Of a DNA stretch of 64,000 bases, positions 1 to 8,087 are shown piece after piece. The translations under genes and the position numbers were made by a program. Positions within the stretch are counted from its first letter, which is position 1, and every line of letters begins with the position of its first letter. This stretch comes from Amycolatopsis thermophila. Its GTDB lineage: Bacteria > Actinomycetota > Actinomycetes > Mycobacteriales > Pseudonocardiaceae. Under the pieces are notes generated by a model that saw only the letters and a program-made list of their open reading frames with translations, did no database searches and was not told where the DNA came from. The stretch spans positions 2,232,001 to 2,296,000 of the forward strand of contig NZ_JAUSUT010000001.1 in NCBI RefSeq assembly GCF_030814215.1. The letters run 5' to 3'.

Positions 1-724
1 CGCCCCAGATGAACAGCGGGTTGTACGCGCGGGACGGTGCTTCGGCGACGGCGAACGCGGCCGCGTGCGCGAAGCGGTTGGACGCGCCGATGACGAACGT
101 GTCGAACGTGTACTTCTCGTTCAGCCGGGTCTTCGACGTCTCCGGCTGCGCGGGGGCGGTGTAGGGCTGGCCGGCGCTCGGCTGGCCGGAGAACATCGGC
201 CAGATCTCGTGCGCGGCGGCCAGTGCCTCGCCCTCTTCGTCGACTTCCTCGTCACCGTCGTCCTCGGGCAGGGCCGCCTTCACCGGTTCCGGCCGGTGGG
301 CGCGCACCTGACGCAGCGGCGGCAGGAGACCGTCGTCGAGCGGCGGCATCTGCGGCATCTTCGGCGGCATGACCGGGATCTCGGTCACCCCGACCGGAGC
401 GGTTTCCACCCGGGCGGGTGACGGGTAGGGCACGGGAGGTGGCGGGGGCGGCGGGCTGACCTCCGCGGTGTCGACCTTCACGGCAAGCGAGACCGGGCGG
501 CCGAGGCGGCGCGAGAGCGCGTGGGTGATCGGGTCGCGCAGGGCCCGCTCGATCGCTTCCTTGGCGAAGTCGCTCGGGGCGGCGAGCAGGGCGGTTCCGT
601 CGAGCAGACCGATCGGGCGGGTGACCCGCATCCAGGCTCGCTGCTGAGGCGAGAGTGTGCCGTCCGACAGCTCCCGGACCACTTGGTCCCAGACCACGCC
701 CAGGTTCAACTGGTGCTCGGACAC
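1..724 (-). CDS. dnaA: Chromosomal replication initiator DnaA, N-terminal part (cut by window edge)
   Basis: DnaA binds DnaA boxes at oriC, forms an ATP-dependent filament and opens the duplex to start replication. Only about 241 residues are in the window. The N-terminus, [15 protein letters not shown], is the DnaB/DnaA-interaction domain I. It is followed by a proline- and acid-rich linker (domain II, roughly residues 90-205) and the start of the AAA+ domain III, recognisable by [20 protein letters not shown] and YNPLFIWG just before the Walker A motif, which lies outside the window. The GTG start at 724 is chosen because an AGGGGAGG-type ribosome site lies about 9 bases upstream and the protein begins as other actinobacterial DnaA proteins do. 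The gene is divergent from rpmH. Two DnaA boxes in the intergenic region suggest autoregulation. Confidence 0.97.
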   Translation of the reverse strand, partial: MSEHQLNLGVVWDQVVRELSDGTLSPQQRAWMRVTRPIGLLDGTALLAAPSDFAKEAIERALRDPITHALSRRLGRPVSLAVKVDTAEVSPPPPPPPVPYPSPARVETAPVGVTEIPVMPPKMPQMPPLDDGLLPPLRQVRAHRPEPVKAALPEDDGDEEVDEEGEALAAAHEIWPMFSGQPSAGQPYTAPAQPETSKTRLNEKYTFDTFVIGASNRFAHAAAFAVAEAPSRAYNPLFIWG

Positions 725-1243
725 CGACTTCGTCCCCTCCCCTCGTCACCCCGGACGAACCCCACCGAACCTCGAACCACTCTTGCCGGGCGCCCGCTCA
801 CTCGGTCGAGCGGCGCCGCGCGGTCCCCCTGGTCACCGCGTGCAGCAAGTATCCACAGAGTTGTCCACAGCTGTGCACTAATGTACGGCGGCCCGCAGCC
901 ACTCCACCTGCGGGTGCGAACCTACGCCAGCCAGAGCCTCCACACCTTCCGACGGCGGCGCCGAGCACCTCGAACGGGTGACTCAAGAGGAGACACGCTA
1001 ACAAAGCTTCGCGCGGTCCCACAAGACGCCGTAGGAAGCCAGGATCCCATGCCTCACCGCGCGTCGCCACTCGGTCCCCCCGAGTGGTTCCGGGGGCCGG
1101 TTGTGCCCGGCCCCGAAGGGGTGCGTACCCTCGATAAGTCTCCCGCGCGCGACGGGTTCGTTCGCATGCGCGCGATTCGAGACACCCCCGAGCTGATCGG
1201 TGGCGCTGCCTGCCGCCGAGTATGTCGAGACCAGGAGTAAGCA
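725..1243. promoter_or_regulatory. dnaA-rpmH divergent regulatory region with two DnaA boxes
   Basis: No gene is visible in this 519-base stretch between the divergent dnaA and rpmH genes. It holds two direct DnaA boxes: GTATCCACA at 849-857 and a perfect TTGTCCACA at 861-869. In actinobacteria the main origin usually lies between dnaA and dnaN, outside this window. These boxes are therefore more likely to be part of the dnaA promoter, for autoregulation, than the unwinding region itself. Promoters for rpmH and dnaA must also lie here, but I could not assign them with confidence. Confidence 0.7.
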
Positions 1244-1387
1244 GTGAGCAAGGGTAAGCGCACCTTCCAGCCGAACAACCGTCGACGCGCCCGGACCCAC
1301 GGGTTCCGGCTGCGGATGCGTACCCGTGCCGGTCGCGCCATCCTGTCGGCCCGCCGTCGCAAGGGCCGCGAGAAGCTGTCCGCCTGA
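1244..1387 (+). CDS. rpmH: 50S ribosomal protein L34
   Basis: This small basic protein of the large ribosomal subunit has 47 residues. The sequence starts (M)[20 protein letters not shown] and contains the signature [17 protein letters not shown], which leaves little doubt. The start is GTG at 1244, with a short AGGAG site about 8 bases upstream. It lies immediately upstream of rnpA, the usual order, and the two are normally co-transcribed. Its length is typical of the family. Confidence 0.97.
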   Translation: MSKGKRTFQPNNRRRARTHGFRLRMRTRAGRAILSARRRKGREKLSA

Positions 1388-1409
1388 TAGCGCCGCTTCG
1401 AGGCGCGAC

Positions 1410-1829
1410 GTGCTGCCCCGTGCCGCCCGCTTGCGGCGCAGTGAGGACTTCCGCGACGTCATGCGCAGGGGTGCTCGGGCAGGCCGGCGCCGCCTCGTGG
1501 TGCACGCGGTGCAGTCCACCGACCCGTCCGCGGGAACGCCGCGGGCGGGTTTTGTGGTGAGCAAATCCGTCGGCAACTCGGTGGTCCGCCACCGGGTGAG
1601 CCGTCGTCTGCGGCACCTCGTCCTGCAGCGTCTCGGAACCGTGCCGCCCGGCAGTTCGTTGGTCGTGAGGGCCCTGCCGCCGGCGGCCACCGCGTCCAGC
1701 GCCGAACTCGGTGCCGATCTGGACGCGGCGCTGAAACGGCTGAGCCTGCTCCCGGGCCGCCCGTCGGACGGCCCGGCGCAACCCCGGCCGGACACGGCCG
1801 CGGACACGAGGGGCCACGCCGGTGAATGA
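1410..1829 (+). CDS. rnpA: Ribonuclease P protein component
   Basis: This is the protein subunit of RNase P, which helps the RNA subunit bind precursor tRNA and trim its 5' end. It has 139 residues. The core [19 protein letters not shown] and [21 protein letters not shown] (the RNR-type basic motif is in the second) is diagnostic. The GTG at 1410 starts the conserved [11 protein letters not shown]-terminus; upstream in-frame codons are not conserved. The last eight bases overlap the start of yidD. The C-terminal tail, rich in Pro, Arg and Asp, is longer than in E. coli, which is common in high-GC actinobacteria. Confidence 0.93.
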   Translation: MLPRAARLRRSEDFRDVMRRGARAGRRRLVVHAVQSTDPSAGTPRAGFVVSKSVGNSVVRHRVSRRLRHLVLQRLGTVPPGSSLVVRALPPAATASSAELGADLDAALKRLSLLPGRPSDGPAQPRPDTAADTRGHAGE

Positions 1830-2136
1830 CGCCAGCACGGAAAGCGGTAGCGCGCACGCGGTCGAGCGCCCCGGGCCGGTGGCCCAGGTCCTGCTGCTCC
1901 CGCTGCGGTTCTACCGCCGGTTCATCTCGCCCTACCTCCCGCCGAGCTGCCGCTTCTACCCCAGCTGCAGCACGTACGCGGTCGAGGCCCTGACCCGCTT
2001 CGGCGCCGCGAAGGGCAGTTACCTCGCCCTCCGCCGGCTGCTGCGCTGCGGCCCGTGGACGATGCCCGGCCGCGACCCGGTGCCTGAGGTGTTCTCGTGG
2101 CGCCACCAGAGACCTGGTTTGTCAACCGAGGAGTAG
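1822..2136 (+). CDS. yidD: Membrane protein insertion efficiency factor YidD
   Basis: YidD is a small protein that assists YidC-dependent insertion of membrane proteins. It has 104 residues. The core [20 protein letters not shown] followed by STYAVEAL carries the two conserved cysteines and the amphipathic helix of the family. The GTG start at 1822 lies inside rnpA with an 8-base overlap, indicating translational coupling. It ends five bases before yidC, the usual arrangement. A less likely alternative start lies a few codons downstream. Confidence 0.92.
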   Translation: MNDASTESGSAHAVERPGPVAQVLLLPLRFYRRFISPYLPPSCRFYPSCSTYAVEALTRFGAAKGSYLALRRLLRCGPWTMPGRDPVPEVFSWRHQRPGLSTEE

Positions 2137-2140
2137 CTCA

Positions 2141-3247
2141 GTGCTCGACTTCATCTACTACCCCGTGTCCTTCATCCTGTGGTGTTGGCACAAGGTCTTC
2201 GGGTTCGTCTTCGGGGCCGACAACGCCATCGCGTGGATCCTCGCGATCATCTTCCTGACCTTCACGGTCCGCGGCATCATGTTCAAGCCGTTCGTGAACC
2301 AGGTCCGGTCGATGAAGAAGATGCAGGAGTTCGCGCCGGAACTGAAGAAGATTCAGAAGAAGTACGCGAACGACCGGCAACGCCAGGCCGCGGAGATGCA
2401 GAAGCTCCAGAAGGAGCACGGCGTCAACCCGCTCGGCAGCTGTCTGCCGATGCTGCTGCAGATCCCGGTGTTCATCGGTCTGAACTGGGTGCTGCGCGCG
2501 TTCTCGATCAACCCGCACCCGGGCCAGCCGAAGACCGAGAACTACTTCTTCAACCAGCAGGGCGTCGAGTCCTACGTCAACGCGAAGCTGTTCGGCGTCA
2601 ACATCGGCGAGGCGATCCACAACACCTCCATGCTCGGTGGTGCCGGTGGCGGCTGGCACTGGAACGTGGCGCCGGTCGCGATCCCGCTGATGATCCTCGC
2701 GTCGATCCTGACGCACCTGACGGCGCGGCACTCGGCGCAGCGGCAGAACCTGAACCCGGATTCGCTGACGCCGCAGACCGCGATGATGCAGAAGCTGACG
2801 ATGTACATCTTCCCGCTGGGTGTGCTCGTCTTCGGCGCGTTCTTCCCGATCGGTCTGCTCTTCTACTGGCTGGCGAACAACGGCTGGACCCTGATGCAGC
2901 AGCGCCTGGTGTACACGCGCATCGACAAGGAAGAGGCGGCGCGCAAGGCCGAGGCGGCGGAGAAGCGCAACTCGCTGGCGCCGCGCCCGGGCGCCAAGCC
3001 GAAGCCGGGCCAGAAGCCGGCGCAGCAGCAGAAGAAGGCGACCGACGACGAAGCCCCGGCCGAGACGTCGTCGAGCGACGGCCAACCGGCGACGGGGCAG
3101 AACAAGCCGGGCTCGAAGGCCGGCTCGCCGCACCGGTTCCCGCAGCAGGGACCTCGCCCGCAGAACGGCTCGGCGCAGAAGCGCAAGAAGCCTTCGCAGG
3201 GCGGCAAGAACTCAGGACAGAAGGGCTCGGGGCAGAAGCGCCGCTGA
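2141..3247 (+). CDS. yidC: Membrane protein insertase YidC/Oxa1
   Basis: This is an integral membrane insertase and chaperone for newly made membrane proteins, working alone or with SecYEG. It has 368 residues, with the five-helix Oxa1/Alb3 core between about residues 5 and 265. The core includes the helix after IAWILAIIFLTFTVRG, the coiled-coil hairpin MKKMQEFAPELKKIQKKY, and GSCLPMLLQIPVFIGLNWVL. The tail, about residues 265-368, is strongly basic and rich in K, P, G and Q, as in actinobacterial YidC, and may contact ribosomes. The GTG at 2141 has a GAGGAG site 7 bases upstream. Like most Gram-positive forms, it lacks the large periplasmic domain of the E. coli protein. Confidence 0.95.
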   Translation: MLDFIYYPVSFILWCWHKVFGFVFGADNAIAWILAIIFLTFTVRGIMFKPFVNQVRSMKKMQEFAPELKKIQKKYANDRQRQAAEMQKLQKEHGVNPLGSCLPMLLQIPVFIGLNWVLRAFSINPHPGQPKTENYFFNQQGVESYVNAKLFGVNIGEAIHNTSMLGGAGGGWHWNVAPVAIPLMILASILTHLTARHSAQRQNLNPDSLTPQTAMMQKLTMYIFPLGVLVFGAFFPIGLLFYWLANNGWTLMQQRLVYTRIDKEEAARKAEAAEKRNSLAPRPGAKPKPGQKPAQQQKKATDDEAPAETSSSDGQPATGQNKPGSKAGSPHRFPQQGPRPQNGSAQKRKKPSQGGKNSGQKGSGQKRR

Positions 3248-3276
3248 GCGCTGGAGCCCGGTGAAAGGAGATGACG

Positions 3277-3813
3277 ATGGCGGAGACGGTCGAAGCGATC
3301 GACGCTGACGACGAGGCGCCCGCTGTGGAGGAGTCGGGTTCCTCGACGGAGGACCTGCTGGTCCGCGAAGGCGACATCGCCGGTGATTACCTCGAGCGGC
3401 TGCTGGATCTGCTCGACTACGACGGGGACATCGACCTCGACGTGGAGAGCGGCCGGGCGATCGTGAGCATCGACGGTGGCGACGACCTGGAGAAGCTCGT
3501 CGGCGGCCGCGGCCAGGTGCTCGAGGCGCTGCAGGAACTGACGCGGCTCGCGGTGCAGCAGGAGACCGGCACGCGGAGCCGGCTGATGCTCGACATCGCG
3601 GGCTGGCGTGCCGGACGTCGCGCCGAGCTGACCGAGCTGGGTCGCACGACCGCCGAGACGGTGAAGGCGACCGGCGAGAAGGTCCGGCTGCAGCCGATGA
3701 GCCCGTTCGAGCGCAAAGTCGTGCACGACGCGGTTGCGGCCGTGGGGGGCGTCAAGAGCGAGAGCGAGGGCGAAGAGCCCAAGCGGCGCGTGGTGGTGAT
3801 GCTGGACGCGTAG
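3277..3813 (+). CDS. jag: Jag/KhpB-type RNA-binding protein (KH and R3H domains)
   Basis: This is a cytoplasmic single-stranded RNA-binding protein usually encoded beside yidC. It has 178 residues. After an acidic N-terminus comes a KH-like region with IVSIDGGDDLEKLVGGRGQV. It is followed by an R3H region with RSRLMLDIAGWRAGRRAEL and the C-terminal MSPFERKVVHDAV, where the Arg and His of the R3H motif are visible. Two ATGs are possible, at 3271 and 3277. The second is preferred because AAGGAG at 3265-3270 then has a 6-base spacing. The gene is followed by a strong intrinsic terminator. A decayed copy of its 3' end lies downstream, around 3977-4009. Confidence 0.9.
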   Translation: MAETVEAIDADDEAPAVEESGSSTEDLLVREGDIAGDYLERLLDLLDYDGDIDLDVESGRAIVSIDGGDDLEKLVGGRGQVLEALQELTRLAVQQETGTRSRLMLDIAGWRAGRRAELTELGRTTAETVKATGEKVRLQPMSPFERKVVHDAVAAVGGVKSESEGEEPKRRVVVMLDA

Positions 3814-4130
3814 CGTCTGGTTGGTTCGAGGAGGCGGCCCACTTCGGTGGGCCGCCTTTTTCTCTGCCCGCGTTCGGCGGCGGGGTGGCTGCGGGGCCCG
3901 CCATTTCACGTGAGTGGTGCGCCACGGCGACGTCGCCGGTGGTTTCGGCCGATGAGCCTCGAGCGCAAGTCAGGGTGAAGAGCCCAAGCTGCATGTGGTC
4001 GTCATTCTGTGGGCCGCCTCTTTCTCTGCTCGCGTTCGGGCGGCGGACGGTGCGCCCCGTGTTTCCGGCGGCGCGCGGTTGCGGAGCGGTGCGCGACGGC
4101 GACCTCGCCGATGGTTTCGGCGACGTCGGG
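3771..4130 (+). repeat. Diverged tandem duplication of the jag 3' end and terminator region
   Basis: Two imperfect copies lie head to tail. GAAGAGCCCAAG in the jag coding end (3776 onward) recurs at about 3975. GGGCCGCC plus a T/C-rich run and CTCTGCCCGCGTTCGG (from about 3849) recurs with substitutions from about 4010. A GTGCGCCACGGCGACGTCGC block near 3917 recurs near 4090. The second copy lacks the jag stop codon, the spacer and the left arm of the terminator. It therefore looks like a decayed duplication about 200 bases long, lying in the otherwise gene-free 3814-4330 stretch. Confidence 0.65.
3832..3861 (+). terminator. Rho-independent terminator after jag
   Basis: There is an 11-base-pair GC-rich stem, 3832-3842 paired with 3847-3857, closed by a TTCG tetraloop and followed by a run of T. 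It should end the rpmH-rnpA-yidD-yidC-jag transcript. Confidence 0.9.
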
Positions 4131-4184
4131 CCGACATGACTGAGTGCACGAGGGCGAGACAGTCCGGGCGCTGCGGTGCTAGCC

Positions 4185-4198
4185 GTTTCACGTGGAAC
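4185..4198. other. parS-type centromere site (one mismatch)
   Basis: GTTTCACGTGGAAC differs by one base from the 14-base palindromic ParB site GTTTCACGTGAAAC. It is one of four such sites clustered around rsmG-parA. Confidence 0.85.
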
Positions 4199-4217
4199 CG
4201 CCCCGCCCCCCGCGCGA

Positions 4218-4231
4218 GTTTCACGTGAAAC
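4218..4231. other. parS centromere site (perfect)
   Basis: GTTTCACGTGAAAC is an exact match to the bacterial parS consensus. It is bound by ParB, which spreads and recruits SMC and ParA for origin segregation. Confidence 0.95.
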
Positions 4232-4296
4232 GGTCCACAGTTGCGGTCCGCCTCCCCGCGATGGTGATTCCCTCGTGGAGAATTGTGTCTGGCGTC

Positions 4297-4310
4297 GTTT
4301 CACGTGAAAC
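4297..4310. other. parS centromere site (perfect)
   Basis: This is a second exact GTTTCACGTGAAAC, 79 bases from the first. It lies just before the rsmG start. An open frame extended upstream would translate it as FHVKR, which argues for a later rsmG start. Confidence 0.95.
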
Positions 4311-4330
4311 GCGGAATGGAGGGGTGGCGA

Positions 4331-4987
4331 GTGGTGCCGGTGCCCGAGGTGGCGGGGCGAGTGTTCGGAGACGGGCTGGAGCGGGCCGTTCAGTTCGCTG
4401 AGATGCTCGAGCGGTTCGGCGTCGAGCGGGGGTTGATCGGGCCGCGGGAGGTTGAGCGGCTCTGGGATCGGCACCTCCTCAACTCCGCCGTCGTCGGGGA
4501 GCGGATCGACTCCGGGTCCACCGTGATCGATGTCGGGTCGGGTGCCGGGTTCCCCGGGGTCCCGTTGACGATCGCGCGGCCGGATCTCGACGTGGTCCTC
4601 GTCGAGCCCATGGCGAGGCGTGCCGAGTGGTTGAACGAAGTCGCCGAGACGCTCAAGCTGGATGTCACCGTCGTGCGGGGTCGGGCCGAAGAGAAGTCGG
4701 TTCGACAGCAGGTGGGCACGGCGGACGTCGTCACGTCGCGGGCGGTGGCGCCCCTCGCGCGGTTGGCGGGCTGGTGCCTTCCGCTCGTCCGCGAGGGTGG
4801 CATGATGCTCGCAGTCAAGGGAGCTAGTGCCCGGGACGAAGTTGCCCGTGATGCGACGGCGGTTGCCCGTGTCGGTGGGGGTGCTCCCACGGTCTCTGAA
4901 TGCGGGGTCGGCGTACTCGAGACACCGACGACCGTGGTGCGGGTGGAGCGCGTGCGCAGTGTTCGGCGACCGCGGCGTGCGGGATGA
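4331..4987 (+). CDS. rsmG: 16S rRNA (guanine-527-N7)-methyltransferase RsmG
   Basis: RsmG (GidB) methylates G527 of 16S rRNA using S-adenosylmethionine; loss of it gives low-level streptomycin resistance in several bacteria. It has 218 residues. The sequence shows LIGPREVERLWDRHLLNSA near the N-terminus, the SAM-binding loop VIDVGSGAGFPGVPL, and VVTSRAVAPLARLAGW, all typical. The GTG at 4331 is preferred because GGAGGGG lies about 6-7 bases upstream. ATG at 4316 is an alternative, and an earlier frame start would run through a parS site. It sits between jag and parA, as in most actinobacteria. Confidence 0.93.
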   Translation: MVPVPEVAGRVFGDGLERAVQFAEMLERFGVERGLIGPREVERLWDRHLLNSAVVGERIDSGSTVIDVGSGAGFPGVPLTIARPDLDVVLVEPMARRAEWLNEVAETLKLDVTVVRGRAEEKSVRQQVGTADVVTSRAVAPLARLAGWCLPLVREGGMMLAVKGASARDEVARDATAVARVGGGAPTVSECGVGVLETPTTVVRVERVRSVRRPRRAG

Positions 4988-5041
4988 CAAGATGGCGTAC
5001 TGGATGGCTTGTGGAGGCCAGATCAGCATGAAGCGACCCAT

Positions 5042-5055
5042 GTTCCACGTGAAAC
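5042..5055. other. parS-type centromere site (one mismatch) upstream of parA
   Basis: GTTCCACGTGAAAC differs at one position from parS. It lies 34 bases before the chosen parA start. An upstream-extended parA frame would read through it, which supports the GTG start at 5090. Confidence 0.85.
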
Positions 5056-5089
5056 CAGCAGTGTCGATTGCGGAAAGGTGGCTCGGCCG

Positions 5090-5992
5090 GTGACCCCGCC
5101 TGCGTCAGACTGGACCCCCATTGCCGAAGAGGCCGAGCGCGCCGCTCGCGTGTTGCACCCGGAACCCAACTCCCTCCCCCGGCCCGATCAGCGCCGCGTC
5201 CTCACGGTCGCCAACCAGAAGGGCGGCGTCGGGAAGACGACGAGCGCGGTCAACCTCGCCGCGGCCCTCGCGGTCCACGGCCTCAAGACCCTCGTCATCG
5301 ACCTCGACCCGCAGGGCAACGCCAGCACCGCCCTCAACGTCGACCACCGCTCCGGTACCCCCTCCATCTACGACGTGCTCCTCGGTGACCTCCCCCTTGG
5401 CGAGGCGATGGCCGTCAGCGAGCAGTCCCCCAACCTGTTCTGCGTCCCGGCCACCATCGACCTCGCCGGCGCCGAGATCGAACTCGTCGAGGTGGCTTCC
5501 CGCGAATCGCGGCTCAAGGAGGCGCTCGCCGGGGACGTCGTCAACGAGCTGGGCATGGACTACGTCTTCATCGACTGCCCGCCGTCGCTCGGCCTCCTCA
5601 CGGTGAACGCGATGGTCGCGGCGCGCGAGGTCCTCATCCCGATCCAGTGCGAGTACTACGCACTCGAAGGCCTCGGACAGCTCCTCAGCAACATCGAGCT
5701 CGTGCAGAAGCACCTCAACCCCAGCCTGGCCGTCTCGACGATCCTCCTCACCATGTACGACGGCCGCACCAAGCTGGCCGACCAGGTGACCGCCGAGGTG
5801 CGCGACCACTTCGGCGACGTCGTCCTCAAGACCGTCATCCCCCGCAACGTCAAGGTGTCCGAGGCGCCCAGCTACGGCCAGACCGTCCTGGCATACGACC
5901 CGGGCTCGCGGGGCGCGATGAGCTACGTCGACGCGGCACGGGAGATCGCGGAGCGCGGCAGCAGCAATGGATCGAGGAGGGGCACGTTATGA
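5090..5992 (+). CDS. parA: Chromosome partitioning ATPase ParA (Soj)
   Basis: ParA is a Walker-type ATPase that binds DNA non-specifically and moves ParB-parS complexes to segregate origins; in filamentous actinobacteria it also helps organise growth and sporulation. It has 300 residues. It contains the deviant Walker [17 protein letters not shown], Walker A' in [11 protein letters not shown], Walker B in [14 protein letters not shown], and the C-terminal [15 protein letters not shown] of the family. The GTG at 5090 follows an AAGGTGG-like site. An upstream frame reaching 5009 would cross a parS site and is less likely. The stop overlaps the parB start as ATGA, so the two are translationally coupled. 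Confidence 0.96.
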   Translation: MTPPASDWTPIAEEAERAARVLHPEPNSLPRPDQRRVLTVANQKGGVGKTTSAVNLAAALAVHGLKTLVIDLDPQGNASTALNVDHRSGTPSIYDVLLGDLPLGEAMAVSEQSPNLFCVPATIDLAGAEIELVEVASRESRLKEALAGDVVNELGMDYVFIDCPPSLGLLTVNAMVAAREVLIPIQCEYYALEGLGQLLSNIELVQKHLNPSLAVSTILLTMYDGRTKLADQVTAEVRDHFGDVVLKTVIPRNVKVSEAPSYGQTVLAYDPGSRGAMSYVDAAREIAERGSSNGSRRGTL

Positions 5993-6987
5993 CCGAACGC
6001 AGGGGTGGTCTTGGCCGCGGCCTGGCCGCGTTGATCCCGACCGGGCCGCCCGCCGGGGAGAACGCCCCGACCGCTCAGGCCCGTCCGGAGAAGCCGTCCC
6101 GCAACGGCGAAAAGGACTGGTTCGCGGCCAACAGCGAGGTCGCCCCCAGTGGTGAGGTGGCCGGCGCTGTCTACCGCGAGATCCCGACCAGCGCGGTCAA
6201 GCCCAACCCGAAGCAGCCGCGGCAGGTCTTCGACCCGGATGCGCTCGCCGAGCTGGAGCACTCGATCCGCGAGTTCGGCCTCATGCAGCCGATCGTGGTG
6301 CGTGAACTCGGTGATGGCGAGTACGAGCTCGTCATGGGCGAGCGCCGGCTGCGCGCGTCCCAGCGGGCCGAGCTCGAACACATCCCGGCGATCGTCCGGC
6401 AGACCGCCGACGAGGCGATGCTGCGCGACGCCCTCCTCGAGAACATCCACCGGGTCCAGCTGAACCCGCTCGAGGAGGCCGCCGCCTACCAGCAGCTGCT
6501 CGACGAGTTCGAGGTGACCCACGAGGAACTCGCCTCGCGCATCGGCCGCAGCCGTCCCGTCATCACCAACACCATCCGCCTGCTCAAGCTCCCCCTCCCC
6601 GTCCAGCGCCGCGTCGCGGCCGGGGTCCTGTCGGCTGGGCACGCCCGCGCGTTGCTCTCGCTCGACGACCCCGAGGCGCAGGAGGAGCTGGCGACCCGGA
6701 TCGTGGCCGAGGGTCTGTCGGTCCGGGCGACCGAGGAGGCGGTGACGCTCAAGAAGAGCGAGGGGCCGGCCAAGCCCAAAGCCGCTCCCCGCAAGCCGAT
6801 GCAGGCACCCGGTCTGCAGGATCTGGCCAACCGGCTGTCGGACACCTTCGACACCCGCGTCAAGGTCGACCTCGGCCGGCGGAAGGGCCGCATCGTCGTC
6901 GAGTTCGGCTCCGTTGACGATCTGGAACGGATCGTCGCCCTCATGGACCCGAATCGGGCAAATCGGGCGGTCGAAACGGATGGGTGA
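5989..6987 (+). CDS. parB: Chromosome partitioning protein ParB (Spo0J)
   Basis: ParB is a CTP-dependent clamp that loads at parS and spreads along the origin region. It has 332 residues. A short ParA-interaction segment at the N-terminus ([14 protein letters not shown]) is followed by the ParB/Srx domain with [16 protein letters not shown] (GERR is the CTP-binding C-box). Next is the helix-turn-helix around [20 protein letters not shown], and then a C-terminal dimerisation domain ([18 protein letters not shown]). The ATG at 5989 overlaps parA by four bases and follows GAGGAGG. Four parS-type sites nearby are its expected targets. Confidence 0.96.
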   Translation: MTERRGGLGRGLAALIPTGPPAGENAPTAQARPEKPSRNGEKDWFAANSEVAPSGEVAGAVYREIPTSAVKPNPKQPRQVFDPDALAELEHSIREFGLMQPIVVRELGDGEYELVMGERRLRASQRAELEHIPAIVRQTADEAMLRDALLENIHRVQLNPLEEAAAYQQLLDEFEVTHEELASRIGRSRPVITNTIRLLKLPLPVQRRVAAGVLSAGHARALLSLDDPEAQEELATRIVAEGLSVRATEEAVTLKKSEGPAKPKAAPRKPMQAPGLQDLANRLSDTFDTRVKVDLGRRKGRIVVEFGSVDDLERIVALMDPNRANRAVETDG

Positions 6988-7032
6988 TCACACCGGGGTG
7001 TTTCGTCACGGTGATGATTTGATCTGACAGCA

Positions 7033-7068
7033 TTGAGGGCCACCTTCCCGCGGGAAGGTGGCCCTCAA
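7033..7068. terminator. Perfect 36-base palindrome between convergent parB and ddl-like gene
   Basis: The arms, 7033-7050 and 7051-7068, are fully self-complementary (18 base pairs, no unpaired loop), beginning TTGAGGGCCACC and ending GGTGGCCCTCAA. It lies between the ends of two convergent genes and has no T tract. It is probably a bidirectional transcription end. It may also be a dispersed intergenic repeat of this genus. Confidence 0.65.
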
Positions 7069-7085
7069 CGGTTGACTGACGGCGG

Positions 7086-8036
7086 TCAGGCGGACCGGCG
7101 GATCGCCCGCGCGACGAGATCGGCGAACACCGCCCCCAGCGACGCGCCGGAGGTCTCGATCGCCATCGGCACCGTCGACGTCTCGGTCAGTCCCGGCGAC
7201 GAGTTCACTTCGAGGAACTGGACCGTGCCGTCGGCGGTCACGATCGCGTCGGTCCGCGAGATGTCGCGCAGACCGAGCAGCCGGTGCGCGGCGACCGCGA
7301 GCTCACCGACCGCCTTCGCGGACTCCTCCGGCAGCCGGGCCGGGGCGAAGAAGTCGGTCAGCCCGGCGGTGTAGCGGGAGGTGTAGTCGTACACGCCGCT
7401 CTCCGGCACGATCTCGACCGCGGGCAGGGCCTCCGGCTCGCCGTCGCGCTCCACGACGGCCACCGCGACTTCGACGCCCTCCACCAGCCGCTCGGCCAGC
7501 ACGGTGTCGCCGTAGGCGAAGCACCCGACCATCGCGGCCGGCAGCTCCGACGCGTCCCGCACGACCTGGGCGCCCAGCGCCGACCCGCCCTGGTCGGGCT
7601 TCAGGATCAGCGGCAGGCCCAGGTGGTCGACGATCGCGTCGAGCACGCCCTGCGCGCCCAGCTCGCGGAACGTGCTGTGCGGCAACACGATCCAGTCCGG
7701 CGTCGCGTACCCGGCGCTGGACAGCAGCGCCTTCGCGGTGGGCTTGTCCCAGGCGCGGCGGCACCCACGTGAGCTGGTGCCCACGTACGGCACCCGCAGC
7801 ATCTCCAGGACGGCCTGCACCGACCCGTTCTCCCCCTGGCCACCGTGCAGCGCCACGACGGCCGCGTCGGGCCGGTCGGACCGCAACCGGTCCAGCAGGC
7901 TCGCGTCGGTGTCCCACTCCTCGACGGTCAGGCCCTGCTCCCGCAGCGCGGCGGACAGCCTGCGGCCGGACCGCAGGGAGACATCACGCTCGTGCGAAAG
8001 TCCGCCCGCGAGAACGGCGACGGTCGGCATAACCAC
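7086..8036 (-). CDS. D-alanine-D-alanine ligase-like ATP-grasp protein
   Basis: This protein belongs to the Ddl family, which joins two D-alanines with ATP for peptidoglycan precursors. It has 316 residues. The N-terminus VAVLAGGLSHERDVSLRSG is the Ddl signature, followed by VVALHGGQGENGSVQ, the ATP-grasp region with LILKPDQGGSALGAQVV, and the metal-binding end FLEVNSSPGLTETSTVPMAI. It is somewhat shorter than the usual housekeeping Ddl (about 350-370) and lies apart from other murein genes. It may therefore be a second, specialised ligase rather than the main enzyme. GTG at 8036 (with GAGGAGA upstream) is chosen; ATG at 8030 is possible. Confidence 0.85.
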   Translation of the reverse strand: MVMPTVAVLAGGLSHERDVSLRSGRRLSAALREQGLTVEEWDTDASLLDRLRSDRPDAAVVALHGGQGENGSVQAVLEMLRVPYVGTSSRGCRRAWDKPTAKALLSSAGYATPDWIVLPHSTFRELGAQGVLDAIVDHLGLPLILKPDQGGSALGAQVVRDASELPAAMVGCFAYGDTVLAERLVEGVEVAVAVVERDGEPEALPAVEIVPESGVYDYTSRYTAGLTDFFAPARLPEESAKAVGELAVAAHRLLGLRDISRTDAIVTADGTVQFLEVNSSPGLTETSTVPMAIETSGASLGAVFADLVARAIRRSA

Positions 8037-8087
8037 GCCGGCACTCTCCTCAATACACAGTCTAAAATGGACGAAGCCGTGCGGCGA

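Noticed and set aside
3903..3916. A fifth parS site near jag
   Set aside because: Only the central ten bases TTTCACGTGA match. The outer positions differ, so binding is doubtful.
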